A stretch of 64,000 nucleotides of DNA from VFJZ01 sp046598415. Its GTDB lineage: Bacteria > Actinomycetota > Thermoleophilia > Gaiellales > F1-60-MAGs149. The notes under the pieces were generated by a model that saw only the letters and a list, made by a program, of their open reading frames with translations, did no database searches and was not told the origin of the DNA. Made by a program: the position numbers and the translations under genes. This document shows, piece after piece, positions 24,602 to 32,280 of this stretch. The number at the start of each line of letters is the position of its first letter. The stretch's first letter is position 1. The stretch covers positions 1-64,000 of the forward strand of contig JBKJIG010000102.1 in the NCBI GenBank assembly GCA_046598415.1, in the 5' to 3' direction.

Positions 24602-26089
24602 ATGCGCGCGCGGTGGTGGATCACGATCGGGGCCGGCGTGGCGGTGGCGGCTGCGGGCGGCGGCTACACGGCCTACGCGTACGAGACGCAGACCGACTTC
24701 GGCAAGACCGAGCCGGCCGCAGGCGCGATCGTCGCCTCCGGCGCCCCCACGATCACCGTCAAGACTGACGCCTCGGCGCTGTCCGACGTGCGCTTGATGG
24801 TCGACGGCGCCGACCTCTCGGCCCGCGTGACGGCGGCCGGCGGCGGGCTCGCGATCGAGAAGCTGGAGCTGCCCGACGGCGACCACACGGTGCTGGTCGA
24901 GGGCCGCACCGGTGGCCTGTTCGGCGGCTCGCGCACCGCGACGTGGACGTTCACGACCGACACGAAGGCGCCCGAGATGCTGGTGATCGCGCCCAACAAG
25001 ACGTGGTCGCACGGGGCCGATGTGTTCGGGCGCTCCGAGCCCGGCGCGACCGCCCGCGTCGAGTGGGAGGGCGGCTCGGCCGAGCAGGTCGTGCCGCAGG
25101 ACGGGCTGTTCCGGATCGTTCCGGAGATTCCCGCCGGCGATCACCTGATCACGGTCGCGATCCGCGACGCGGCCGGCAACACCACCAGCTCGCGCCGCCA
25201 CCTGCGCTTCGATAACGAGGCGCCCGTGCTGCCCGAGCCCACCTGGGCGGCGGTCGAGAAGACCACCAGCTCGCCCGTCCTCGAGGGCCAGGCCTCCGAC
25301 AACCTGAAGCTGAAGCTCGAGATCGCCATCAACGGCGAGACCGTGAAGCCGACGCTGACGCCGACCGGCTTCAAGATCGAGACCCACCGCCTCGCGCAGG
25401 GCCTGCAGACGATCGACGTCCGCGCCAGCGACCGCGCCGGGAACGCGGTCTCGTACACGAAGCAGCTGCTGGTCGATTCGACCGAGAAGCTGAAGCCGAA
25501 CATGACGCTGCGCCCCGGCGCCGTCGGTCGCGACGTGCTGTCTCTGACGCGCCGTCTGCGCCTCGAGGGCGCGTGGAAACGCAAGACGCTGGCGCGCACC
25601 TACGACAACCGCGTGATCGCCGCCGTGAAGCGGTACCAGAAGAAGAACGGCATGGTCCAGGACGGCATCGCCCGTCCCGCCCTGCTGACCGCGACCCAGG
25701 GCAAGATCGTCATCGACAAGGCGAAGTTCCGGCTCCGCGCCTACCGCGACGGCAAGCTGGTGCTGACGTTCCCGGTCGCGATCGGCCAGGCGGCCTACCC
25801 GTCGCCGACCGGGACGTTCGTCGTCACCGAGAAGCTCAAGAACCCGACGTGGATCCCGCCGAACTCGCCGTGGGCGAAGGGCCTCGAGCCGATCCCGCCC
25901 GGCTCGGGCAATCCGCTCGGCACTCGCTGGATCGGCACCTCGGCGCCGGCCGTCGGCATCCACGGCACGCCGTCGGCGAACTCCATCGGCACCGCCGCCT
26001 CCCACGGCTGCATCCGCATGCACATCAAGGACGTCGAGAAGCTGTTCGAGTACGTCGACGTCGGCGAGAGCGTCGTCTTCAAGACCTGA
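24602..26089 (+). CDS. L,D-transpeptidase (YkuD) with Ig-like and peptidoglycan-binding domains
   Basis: 495 residues from ATG 24602. An N-terminal anchor (ARWWITIGAGVAVAAAGGGYTAYAY) is followed by Ig-like segments at about 40-290, a PG_binding_1 domain at about 300-360 (LRPGAVGRDVLSLTRRL, VIAAVKRYQKKNGM) and the YkuD catalytic domain at about 370-495 with IHGTPSANSIGTAASHGCIRM, which holds the catalytic His and Cys. It makes 3-3 cross-links in peptidoglycan or anchors proteins to it. TATCTT at 24590-24595 lies 6 nt before the ATG, a leaderless-type promoter. The 3' end is 4 bp from the convergent thiL. Confidence 0.9.
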   Translation: MRARWWITIGAGVAVAAAGGGYTAYAYETQTDFGKTEPAAGAIVASGAPTITVKTDASALSDVRLMVDGADLSARVTAAGGGLAIEKLELPDGDHTVLVEGRTGGLFGGSRTATWTFTTDTKAPEMLVIAPNKTWSHGADVFGRSEPGATARVEWEGGSAEQVVPQDGLFRIVPEIPAGDHLITVAIRDAAGNTTSSRRHLRFDNEAPVLPEPTWAAVEKTTSSPVLEGQASDNLKLKLEIAINGETVKPTLTPTGFKIETHRLAQGLQTIDVRASDRAGNAVSYTKQLLVDSTEKLKPNMTLRPGAVGRDVLSLTRRLRLEGAWKRKTLARTYDNRVIAAVKRYQKKNGMVQDGIARPALLTATQGKIVIDKAKFRLRAYRDGKLVLTFPVAIGQAAYPSPTGTFVVTEKLKNPTWIPPNSPWAKGLEPIPPGSGNPLGTRWIGTSAPAVGIHGTPSANSIGTAASHGCIRMHIKDVEKLFEYVDVGESVVFKT

Positions 26090-26093
26090 GGTC

Positions 26094-27026
26094 TCAGCCG
26101 GCCAGGTGGTCGAAGCCCGTCAGGGCGGGGTCGGCGCCCGCGCCGGTGAACTGCACGCCGACGGGCCCCTCGAGGATGCGGCCGATCCGCGTCAGCGGCA
26201 CCGGCGACCCCTCCAGCGCCGCCTCGGACAGCGCCACCAGCAGCTCGTAGTCCTCGCCGCCCCGGGCGGCGAACACCCCAGGCTCCACGCCGGCGGCGAC
26301 GGCCACCGCGGCGACGCCGGCCTGCAGCGGCAGCGCGTCGAGATCGACCTCCACCCGCACGTTGCCGGCCTCGGCCAGCCGGCGGGCGTCGGACGCCACA
26401 CCATCGGAGACGTCCAGCATCGCGTGGACGGAGGCGGCGAGCGCGCGCCCGGCGGCGAGCCGCGGCACCGGCCGGCGGTGCCGGCGCGTCAGATCGGCCA
26501 GCTCCGGCGCGTCCGCCGCGTCGCCCTCGAGCAGCAACCGGCCCGCCTCCGAGCCCCCCAGGCTGCCCGTCACCGCCAGCACGTCGCCGACACGTGCCCC
26601 GGCGCGCGTGACGGGACCGTCCGCGCGACCGAACACCGTCACGGCCAGCACCAGCGCGGCAGCGCGCGAGACGTCGCCACCCACGACCGGGCAGCCGCTG
26701 GCGAGGGCGCACTCGGCGACGCCGCCGTAGACCGCGACCACGTCGTCCGCCGTCCAACCCGGCCCGAGCGCCAGACCGACCACCGCACCGAGTGGCTCGG
26801 CGCCCATCGCCGCGAGGTCGGAGACGGCGACCGCGAGCGCCTTCCAGCCCAGGTCGGCCAGGCCCGTGGTCGCGCGCCGGAAGTGCACGTCCTCGACGGT
26901 CAGGTCGGTCGATACGACGAGGTCGGGCGCGAGCACCGCCGCGTCGTCGCCGATGCCTGTTGTCACACCCGCGCCTAGAGGACCGAGAACGGCCGCCAGT
27001 CGCGCGATCAGGTCGAACTCGCCCAC
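26094..27026 (-). CDS. thiL: Thiamine-monophosphate kinase
   Basis: 310 residues from GTG 27026, giving the family-typical start GEFDLIARL. Features seen: GIGDDAAVLAPDLVVSTDLTVEDVHFRRA (metal/ATP-binding Asp cluster), GWKALAVAVSDLAAMGAEPLG, VVGGDVSRA, VTGSLGGSEAGRLLL, MLDVSDGVASDARRLA and ARGGEDYELL. It phosphorylates thiamine monophosphate to the active diphosphate. TACCAT (27041-27036) lies 9 nt upstream of the GTG and overlaps the plus-strand promoter element of the pheA leader. No other thi gene is adjacent. Confidence 0.93.
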   Translation of the reverse strand: MGEFDLIARLAAVLGPLGAGVTTGIGDDAAVLAPDLVVSTDLTVEDVHFRRATTGLADLGWKALAVAVSDLAAMGAEPLGAVVGLALGPGWTADDVVAVYGGVAECALASGCPVVGGDVSRAAALVLAVTVFGRADGPVTRAGARVGDVLAVTGSLGGSEAGRLLLEGDAADAPELADLTRRHRRPVPRLAAGRALAASVHAMLDVSDGVASDARRLAEAGNVRVEVDLDALPLQAGVAAVAVAAGVEPGVFAARGGEDYELLVALSEAALEGSPVPLTRIGRILEGPVGVQFTGAGADPALTGFDHLAG

Positions 27027-27035
27027 CTCGTGGCA

Positions 27036-27045
27036 ATGGTACGCT
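27036..27045. promoter_or_regulatory. Overlapping divergent -10 elements (thiL / pheA leader)
   Basis: ATGGTACGCT: minus-strand TACCAT (27041-27036) faces thiL, and plus-strand TACGCT (27040-27045) lies 8 nt before GTG 27054 of the leader ORF. The two hexamers share two base pairs. Confidence 0.5.
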
Positions 27046-27053
27046 GGCGCGCG

Positions 27054-27107
27054 GTGAACGGCGCACGCCACAACCACGGATTCCTGTTTACGCGGCCGGG
27101 AGGCTGA
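27054..27107 (+). CDS. Putative pheA leader peptide (17 residues)
   Basis: GTG 27054 to TGA 27107 encodes VNGARHNHGFLFTRPGG. It contains two Phe codons within three (TTC CTG TTT), and TTT is a rare codon in this GC-rich genome. The stop codon is followed directly by a strong hairpin (27108-27126) and later by a second one (27150-27176) before pheA. This is the expected layout for phenylalanine-responsive attenuation or ribosome stalling. No U-tract follows either hairpin, so the mechanism is open. It is too short for standard gene callers. Confidence 0.5.
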   Translation: MNGARHNHGFLFTRPGG

Positions 27108-27126
27108 CGGACGGCGCTGCCGTCTG
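27108..27126 (+). promoter_or_regulatory. Hairpin directly after the pheA leader stop codon
   Basis: CGGACGGC-gct-GCCGTCTG: eight pairs including one G-U, loop of three. It begins on the base following the leader TGA. Confidence 0.5.
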
Positions 27127-27149
27127 GAGGGCTTCCCGGCGCACCACCG

Positions 27150-27176
27150 GCCCCGGGCCCGTCGTGTCCCCGGGGC
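27150..27176 (+). promoter_or_regulatory. Second hairpin in the pheA 5' region
   Basis: GCCCCGGG (27150-27157) pairs with CCCGGGGC (27169-27176), eight pairs, loop of 11 nt. It ends 26 nt before the pheA start. No U-run follows. Confidence 0.45.
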
Positions 27177-27202
27177 GATGAACCCGAAACCAGGATCCCA
27201 CC

Positions 27203-28048
27203 ATGGCCTACGTGCACCGCCCTCGCATCGCATACCCCGGCGCGGCCGGCTCCTATACCCAGGAGGCGTCGGCCGTCCTGTATCCCGACGCCGACCTCTA
27301 CTCGGCCGGCTCGTTCGACGACGTGTTCGAACATGTGCGCAGCGGCGAGGCGGCCGCGGGCGTGCTGCCGATCGAGAACTCGCTCGCGGGCCTCGTGGTG
27401 GAGACGTGGGACCTGCTCTCGGAAGGTGAGCTGCCCATCGGCGGCGAGGCCGTCATGCACATCCCGCACTGCCTCGCAGTCGTGCCGGGCGCGACGCTGG
27501 ACGGCATCGAGACGATCCACTCGCACCCGGTCGCCCTGCAACAGTGCCGGCGGTTCCTGAACGGCCGCTACGACCGCATCGCCACGTCCACGACTTCCGA
27601 CGCCGTGATGGCCGTCGCCGCAGCCGGCGATCCGGCGCACGCCGCGATCGCGTCGCCCGGCGCGGCCGGGCGCTACGGCCTCGAGATCCTGCTCGAGGAG
27701 ATCTCGGACCACCCGGAGAACTTCACCCGGTTCGTCGCCATCTCGCGCGGCCCGATGCGGCCGTTCGTGCCGGGCCTGCCCTGGCGGACGGCGCTGCGGG
27801 TGGTCACCAATCACCGCCCCGGCGCGCTGCACGAGGCGATCGAGCCGCTGCGCTACCACGGCGTGAACATGGTCTCGCTGCACTCCCGCCCGATCCCCGG
27901 GGAGCCCTGGCGGTACCAGTTCTCACTCGACATCGACGGGCATCGCGACGAGGAGACGGTGGAGCGTGCGCTCGCCGACGTGGAGCGCCGCTCGGCCCGC
28001 GTGGTCGTGATGGGCGTCTATCCGATGACGGCGCGGCCGGGGCCTTGA
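27203..28048 (+). CDS. pheA: Prephenate dehydratase
   Basis: 281 residues. The catalytic domain (1-180) has IAYPGAAGSYTQEA, GVLPIENSLAGLV, the STTSDAVMAVA motif corresponding to the catalytic Thr region (TxSDAxA), and ENFTRFVAI. The C-terminal ACT domain (about 195-275) keeps GALHEAIEPLRYHGVNMVSLHSRPI, the phenylalanine-binding GALx and ESRP-like (HSRP) motifs, so feedback inhibition by Phe is expected. It converts prephenate to phenylpyruvate. There is no fused chorismate mutase. AGGA lies 8 nt before ATG. A leader peptide with Phe codons precedes it. Confidence 0.93.
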   Translation: MAYVHRPRIAYPGAAGSYTQEASAVLYPDADLYSAGSFDDVFEHVRSGEAAAGVLPIENSLAGLVVETWDLLSEGELPIGGEAVMHIPHCLAVVPGATLDGIETIHSHPVALQQCRRFLNGRYDRIATSTTSDAVMAVAAAGDPAHAAIASPGAAGRYGLEILLEEISDHPENFTRFVAISRGPMRPFVPGLPWRTALRVVTNHRPGALHEAIEPLRYHGVNMVSLHSRPIPGEPWRYQFSLDIDGHRDEETVERALADVERRSARVVVMGVYPMTARPGP

Positions 28049-28180
28049 AGGCTCCACCTCGGACACCAGCAGCAGCGCCGCCGAGATGATCAGCACCACG
28101 GCCGTCGACAGGTAGAGCAACGCGGACGCGACGCTCGCGGCCAGTGCCACCAGCGCGATCGAGACGACCGGCGCCTTCAT
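27923..28180 (-). CDS. Possible small membrane protein, overlapping pheA 3' end
   Basis: An 85-residue frame from ATG 28180. Residues 3-42 are strongly hydrophobic (VVSIALVALAASVASALLYL and onward), long enough for one or two membrane helices; the rest is Arg/His-rich and lies antisense to the end of pheA. No Shine-Dalgarno is seen. The hydrophobic half lies in the intergenic part, where antisense coding constraint does not explain it. The C-terminal half could be spurious. Not a family I recognise. Confidence 0.3.
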   Translation of the reverse strand: MKAPVVSIALVALAASVASALLYLSTAVVLIISAALLLVSEVEPSRPRPRRHRIDAHHDHAGRAALHVGERTLHRLLVAMPVDVE

Positions 28181-28238
28181 GCCGAGCACGATCAGCCGGG
28201 GCGGCTCCCTCGAGCCCACCCCGCTACCGTTGAGCAGC

Positions 28239-30497
28239 ATGCGGAGGCCGTGGGATGACGTGCTCGCGCTCGGCCGGCCTCCCAACGAGGAGCGGCTCGC
28301 GCACGTGGAGGAGCTGCCCGCGCGGCCGCCATCGCCGGTGCCGTTTCCCGACGATCTCGACCCACGGCTGTGGTCGGCGCTGGTCGGCGGCGGCATCACC
28401 GAGCTGTACTCGCACCAGCGCGAGGTCTGGGACCGGTCGCGCACGGGTGCGCACGTCGGCGTCGTCACGGGCACGGCCAGCGGGAAGACGCTCGCCTACG
28501 CCCTGCCGGTGATCGCCGCGCTGCTGGAGGATCCCCATGCCCGCGCGCTCTACCTGTCGCCCACGAAGGCGCTCGCGCAGGATCAGGCCCGGACCCTGAA
28601 GTCGCTGCACCTGGGACGCGCCCTGCGCCCGGCGCTGTACGACGGCGACACCGACCAGCCCGCCCGCGCGATGGCCCGCCGGCACGCGAACCTGCTGCTC
28701 ACGAATCCCGACATGCTGCATGTCGGCATCTGCCCGCACGCCGACCGGTGGGGCGACGTGCTGGCGAACCTCACGCACGTCGTGATCGACGAGGCGCACG
28801 TCTACCGGGGCGTGTTCGGCTCGCACGTCGCGAACGTGATCCGCCGGCTGCGCCGCGTCTGCGCCGCGGTCGGCTCGTCGCCGCAGTTCCTGCTCGCATC
28901 CGCGACGGTGGCGAACCCGGCCGAGATGATGACCGAACTGGTCGGCGATCTGGTGGAGGTCGTGAGCGGCGACGGCGCCGCGCGGCCGGAGCGCACCGTC
29001 GCGCTGTGGAACCCGACGCTGCTCGACCCCGAGACGGGCGAGCGCGCGTCGGCGCTGGCCGAGGCGGCGGCGATGATCGCCGAGCTGGTGGCCCGCGACC
29101 TGCGCGTGATCTGCTTCGGCCGGTCGCGACGCATGGTCGAGGTGGTGCACCGGGTGGCGCGCGAGATCATCGCGGTGCGGGCGCCGCACCTGCGCGACGC
29201 GATCGCGCCGTACCGCGCCGGCTACACGGCCGGGCAGCGCCGCGAGCTCGAGCGGCGGCTCTCGGCCGGCGAGCTGCGGGCGGTCGTCGCCACCAACGCG
29301 CTCGAGCTCGGCATCGACATCGGGATGCTCGACTGCGCAATCTCGATCGGGTTCCCCGGCACCGTCGCGAGCCTGCGCCAGCAGTGGGGCCGGGCCGGTC
29401 GCAGCGGCGCCGGCCTGGCGGTGCTGGTCGCGTCGGCCGACGCACTCGACCAGTACTTCATCCGGCACCCGGCGATGCTGACGGGCCGCCCGGTGGAGGC
29501 CGCGATCCTCGACCACGCGAGCCCCGAGATCAGGCGGCTGCACCTGGCGTGCGCCGCCTACGAGGGGCCGATCACCGAGGCTGACGACGCCATCCTCGGC
29601 GGCGGCGCCTACGCCGAGGCGCTGCGGATGGCCGAGCAAGGCGACCTGCGCGTGACCGCCGCGGGCGTCACCTGGGGCCGCGGCGAGTTCCCGGCCGGGC
29701 ACGTCGCGCTGCGCTCGTCGTCGGGTGCGATCATCACGATCGTCGACACCGACACCGGCCAGGTGCTCGGCACCGTCGAGCAGGAGCGCGCCTACCGCAC
29801 CGTCCACGAGGGCGCCATCTACCTGCACCTCGGCGAGTCGTTCCTCGTCTCCGAGCTCGACCTGGTCGAGCGCCTCGCGCGCGTCCAGCCGTTCGCCGAG
29901 GAGTGGTACACGCAGGTCAAGAGCTCGACCATGACCGACATCACGCGCGCCCTCACGTCGGCCGCCGCTCTGGGCGTCGACCTGTCGTTCGGCGAGGTGT
30001 CGGTGACGGAGCAGGTACTCGCCTACCAGCGGCGCGGCCTGCCGCGGCACGAGGTGATCGACACCAACGAGCTCGACCTGCCGCCGAGCACGTTCCACAC
30101 GCAGGCGCTGTGGTTCTGCGTGCCGGACTCGCTGCTGCACGGCATCGACGACGTGCTCGGGGCGCTGCACGCCGCCGAGCACGCGCTCATCTCGGTGCTG
30201 CCGCTGCACGCGATGTGCGACCGCTGGGACATCGGCGGGCTCTCGACGAACCTGCATCCGGGCACCGGCCGGCCGACCATCTTCGTCTACGACGGGCACC
30301 CCGGCGGCATCGGGATCACGCGGCGCGGCTACGACGACTTCGCGGCGCTGGTGCGCGACGCCCACGACGTGATCCGCGACTGCCCGTGCACGGACGGGTG
30401 CCCGAGCTGCGTGCAGTCGCCCAAGTGCGGCAACCTCAACGAACCGCTCTCCAAGCACGGCGCGCTGGCGCTGCTGGAGCGGATGCTCGCCGCCTGA
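28239..30497 (+). CDS. DEAH-box superfamily 2 helicase of the YprA/MrfA (DUF1998) type
   Basis: 752 residues from ATG 28239. The helicase core has a Q-like segment SHQREVWDRSRTG, Walker A GTASGKT near residue 83, SPTKALAQDQ, TNPDMLH, DEAH (IDEAHVYRG), SATVANP, then TNALELGIDIGMLDCAI and QQWGRAGRSG. The C-terminal DUF1998/MZB region ends in CPCTDGCPSCVQSPKCG, the four-Cys metal site. The family includes B. subtilis MrfA and yeast Hrq1, 3'-5' helicases in repair of mitomycin-type or interstrand-crosslink damage. TACCGT lies 8 nt upstream of ATG. A cobalamin riboswitch begins just after the stop. Confidence 0.9.
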   Translation: MRRPWDDVLALGRPPNEERLAHVEELPARPPSPVPFPDDLDPRLWSALVGGGITELYSHQREVWDRSRTGAHVGVVTGTASGKTLAYALPVIAALLEDPHARALYLSPTKALAQDQARTLKSLHLGRALRPALYDGDTDQPARAMARRHANLLLTNPDMLHVGICPHADRWGDVLANLTHVVIDEAHVYRGVFGSHVANVIRRLRRVCAAVGSSPQFLLASATVANPAEMMTELVGDLVEVVSGDGAARPERTVALWNPTLLDPETGERASALAEAAAMIAELVARDLRVICFGRSRRMVEVVHRVAREIIAVRAPHLRDAIAPYRAGYTAGQRRELERRLSAGELRAVVATNALELGIDIGMLDCAISIGFPGTVASLRQQWGRAGRSGAGLAVLVASADALDQYFIRHPAMLTGRPVEAAILDHASPEIRRLHLACAAYEGPITEADDAILGGGAYAEALRMAEQGDLRVTAAGVTWGRGEFPAGHVALRSSSGAIITIVDTDTGQVLGTVEQERAYRTVHEGAIYLHLGESFLVSELDLVERLARVQPFAEEWYTQVKSSTMTDITRALTSAAALGVDLSFGEVSVTEQVLAYQRRGLPRHEVIDTNELDLPPSTFHTQALWFCVPDSLLHGIDDVLGALHAAEHALISVLPLHAMCDRWDIGGLSTNLHPGTGRPTIFVYDGHPGGIGITRRGYDDFAALVRDAHDVIRDCPCTDGCPSCVQSPKCGNLNEPLSKHGALALLERMLAA

Positions 30498-30510
30498 TAG
30501 CATCGCTCCC

Positions 30511-30686
30511 GGAGGTCGCCATGCGCGTAAAGGGGAAGTCCGGTGCAATGCCGGCACGGTCCCGCCGCTGTATGGGGCACCGCCACGCCGTCGGGTGAGA
30601 ACCCGCCCACTGGTTTCGACCGGGAAGGGAGGCATGGCGGCCGGCACCGCGCCGGACGCACGCCCCGAGTCAGAACACCCGCCTCC
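30511..30686 (+). ncRNA. Cobalamin (B12) riboswitch
   Basis: The conserved blocks appear in order: AAAGGGGAAGTCCGGTG (30530-30546), GCCGGCACGGTCCCGCCGCTGT (30550-30571, core of P4-P6), GAGAACCCGCCCACTGG, GGGAAGG, and the B12 box GAGTCAGAACACC at 30667-30679. P1 can form between GGAGGT (30511-30516) and GCCTCC (30681-30686). The same GCCTCC is fully complementary to GGAGGC (30718-30723), which overlaps the ribosome-binding site of the first operon gene, suggesting control of translation initiation. No terminator hairpin with U-tract is seen. Only 13 bp separate it from the helicase stop codon. Confidence 0.92.
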
Positions 30687-30727
30687 GCAACGAGTCCCAA
30701 GTCCCCCTCGAGGAGAAGGAGGCACCT

Positions 30728-31402
30728 ATGAGGCCCAGCAGGGCAATCGTGGCGACCCTCGCCCTACTGGCGGTCGCCGCACCGGCGTCCGCCGCCACCC
30801 CGACGATCCGCGTCGAGACTGTCACGCGCGAGCTCGTCCCGCCGGTCGCGAACGGCTCCGTCCGCTCGTACGTCGACACCGCCGGCGCAGCGCACGTGCT
30901 CGCGCCGCGCACCGCGCTCGGCCAGATGGTGGCGCTCGGCGCGCGCCGCGACGTCCCGGTCACCGTCCAGTTCTTCGCATCGTTCAGCTCGGGTCTGCTG
31001 CAACGGTTCGGCAGCGGGCAGTCCGCCACCGGCGGCTGGCAGTTCACCGTCAACGGCGTGCCGTCCCAGGTCGGCGCCGACACCGCCGTCGTGCCGCGTG
31101 GCGCGGAGGTCGTGTGGTGGCTGATCGACGACTTCGGCACGCAGGGCTCCTTCCTGCCGCTCGACCTCGACCTCGTGTCGAAGAGGGCGAACGGCGACGT
31201 CCGCTTTCGCGTCACGAGGTTCGACACCGCCACCGGCAAGGTGATCGGCGCCAGGGGCGCCAGGCTACGCGTCAACGGGCGCAACCACACCGTCCCGGCC
31301 AGCGGCTTCGTGACGGTGCACGTGATGCCCGGCAAGCGCTTCCGGGCCCGTGCGACGCAGCCGTCGGCGATCCGCTCCGAACAGGTCAGCGGCAAGGCGT
31401 GA
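30728..31402 (+). CDS. Secreted DUF4430 (transcobalamin beta-domain-like) protein
   Basis: 224 residues with a signal peptide (AIVATLALLAVAAPASAATP). The DUF4430 fold, equivalent to the C-terminal beta domain of intrinsic factor and transcobalamin, is seen at about 60-140: LGQMVALGARRDVPVTVQFF, GGWQFTVNGVPSQVGADTAV and VPRGAEVVWWLIDDFGTQG, the W-x-F-x-VNG and GxEVxWW pattern. There is no lipobox, so it should be soluble outside the membrane or wall-associated. AAGGAGG at 30716-30722 precedes ATG 30728. As the first gene after the B12 riboswitch it is expected to be made when cobalamin is scarce. Likely binds cobalamin; not proven. Confidence 0.8.
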   Translation: MRPSRAIVATLALLAVAAPASAATPTIRVETVTRELVPPVANGSVRSYVDTAGAAHVLAPRTALGQMVALGARRDVPVTVQFFASFSSGLLQRFGSGQSATGGWQFTVNGVPSQVGADTAVVPRGAEVVWWLIDDFGTQGSFLPLDLDLVSKRANGDVRFRVTRFDTATGKVIGARGARLRVNGRNHTVPASGFVTVHVMPGKRFRARATQPSAIRSEQVSGKA

Positions 31403-32280
31403 GATTCGGGCGAGCCATTGCGTGGCTCGCGCTCCCGGTGCTCGTCGCAGGTTGCGGCGAGCACCGGGTGCATCCTCCCGTGACCGCTCCGGCGGCGCCG
31501 GCGGCGGCGCTGGTGATCTCGGAGGAGTTCGGCACCACCGTGATCCGTGAGGCGCGCGTCGCACCGGGCCAGTCGGTGCTCGCCGCCCTGCAGGGCGTCG
31601 CGAAGGTGTCGACCCGGTACGGCGGCCGGTTCGTGCAGTCGATCGACGACCGATCGGGATCGCTCGCCGACGGTGAGGACTGGCTGTACTTCGTGAACGG
31701 CGTCGAGGCCGACGCGGGCGCGGCGGATTGGACGCTCCGCGCAGGCGACACCGCGTGGTGGGATTTTCGGCGCTGGCGCGCGTACGCGCACGTGCCGGCG
31801 GTCGTGGGATCGTGGCCCGAGCCGTTCGTGCACGGCGCCCGGACGGCACCGGCGAGCGTGACGGCCGACCCGCCGCTGGCCGCGGCGCTGCAGGCAGCCG
31901 GCGCGAAGGTCGGCACCGGCGCGTCCGCGTTCCGGGTGCTGGTCGGTGCCGAGACCGACCTGCGCACGCGTGACGCCGACTGGGCCCGGGCGGCCGCGGA
32001 CCCGCGCGCCGCCGGCCTCACGGCGTGGATCGAGGACGGCGCCGTGCGCCGCTGGGACGCGGCCGCCGGCAAGGACGTGGCCGTGGCCGAGGCCCGGGCG
32101 GTGGCCGCCGCCACTGCCACCACCGACGGCGGCATCGTGTTCGCGGTGACCGGCGTGGACGCGGCCGCTGCCACCGCCGCCGCCACGGCGATCGCGGCCG
32201 ACGCCGCGCTGCTCGACCATCGCTACGCCGTGGTGTTCGACGCAGCCGGCGCCCCCATCGCGTACGGCGGCGGCGGATGA
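31399..32280 (+). CDS. DUF4430 lipoprotein, putative cobalamin-binding component
   Basis: 293 residues from GTG 31399, which overlaps the previous stop as GTGA. The N-terminus RFGRAIAWLALPVLVAGC is a lipoprotein signal with lipobox LVAGC, so the protein is tethered outside the membrane. DUF4430 occupies about 45-115: VAPGQSVLAALQGVAKVSTR, FVQSIDDRSGSLADGEDWLY, FVNGVEADAGAADWTLRAGD and TAWWDFRRW. The second half (about 130-293) is Ala-rich with no recognised domain. Position between a soluble DUF4430 protein and an ECF transporter suggests a substrate-capturing lipoprotein for B12 or a corrinoid. Confidence 0.78.
   Translation: MRFGRAIAWLALPVLVAGCGEHRVHPPVTAPAAPAAALVISEEFGTTVIREARVAPGQSVLAALQGVAKVSTRYGGRFVQSIDDRSGSLADGEDWLYFVNGVEADAGAADWTLRAGDTAWWDFRRWRAYAHVPAVVGSWPEPFVHGARTAPASVTADPPLAAALQAAGAKVGTGASAFRVLVGAETDLRTRDADWARAAADPRAAGLTAWIEDGAVRRWDAAAGKDVAVAEARAVAAATATTDGGIVFAVTGVDAAAATAAATAIAADAALLDHRYAVVFDAAGAPIAYGGGG

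Noticed and set aside
30595..31400. Upstream extension of the DUF4430 lipoprotein frame through the riboswitch
   Set aside because: Antisense-like composition in another frame over the riboswitch and first DUF4430 gene; GTG 31399 gives a lipoprotein signal peptide and GTGA overlap.
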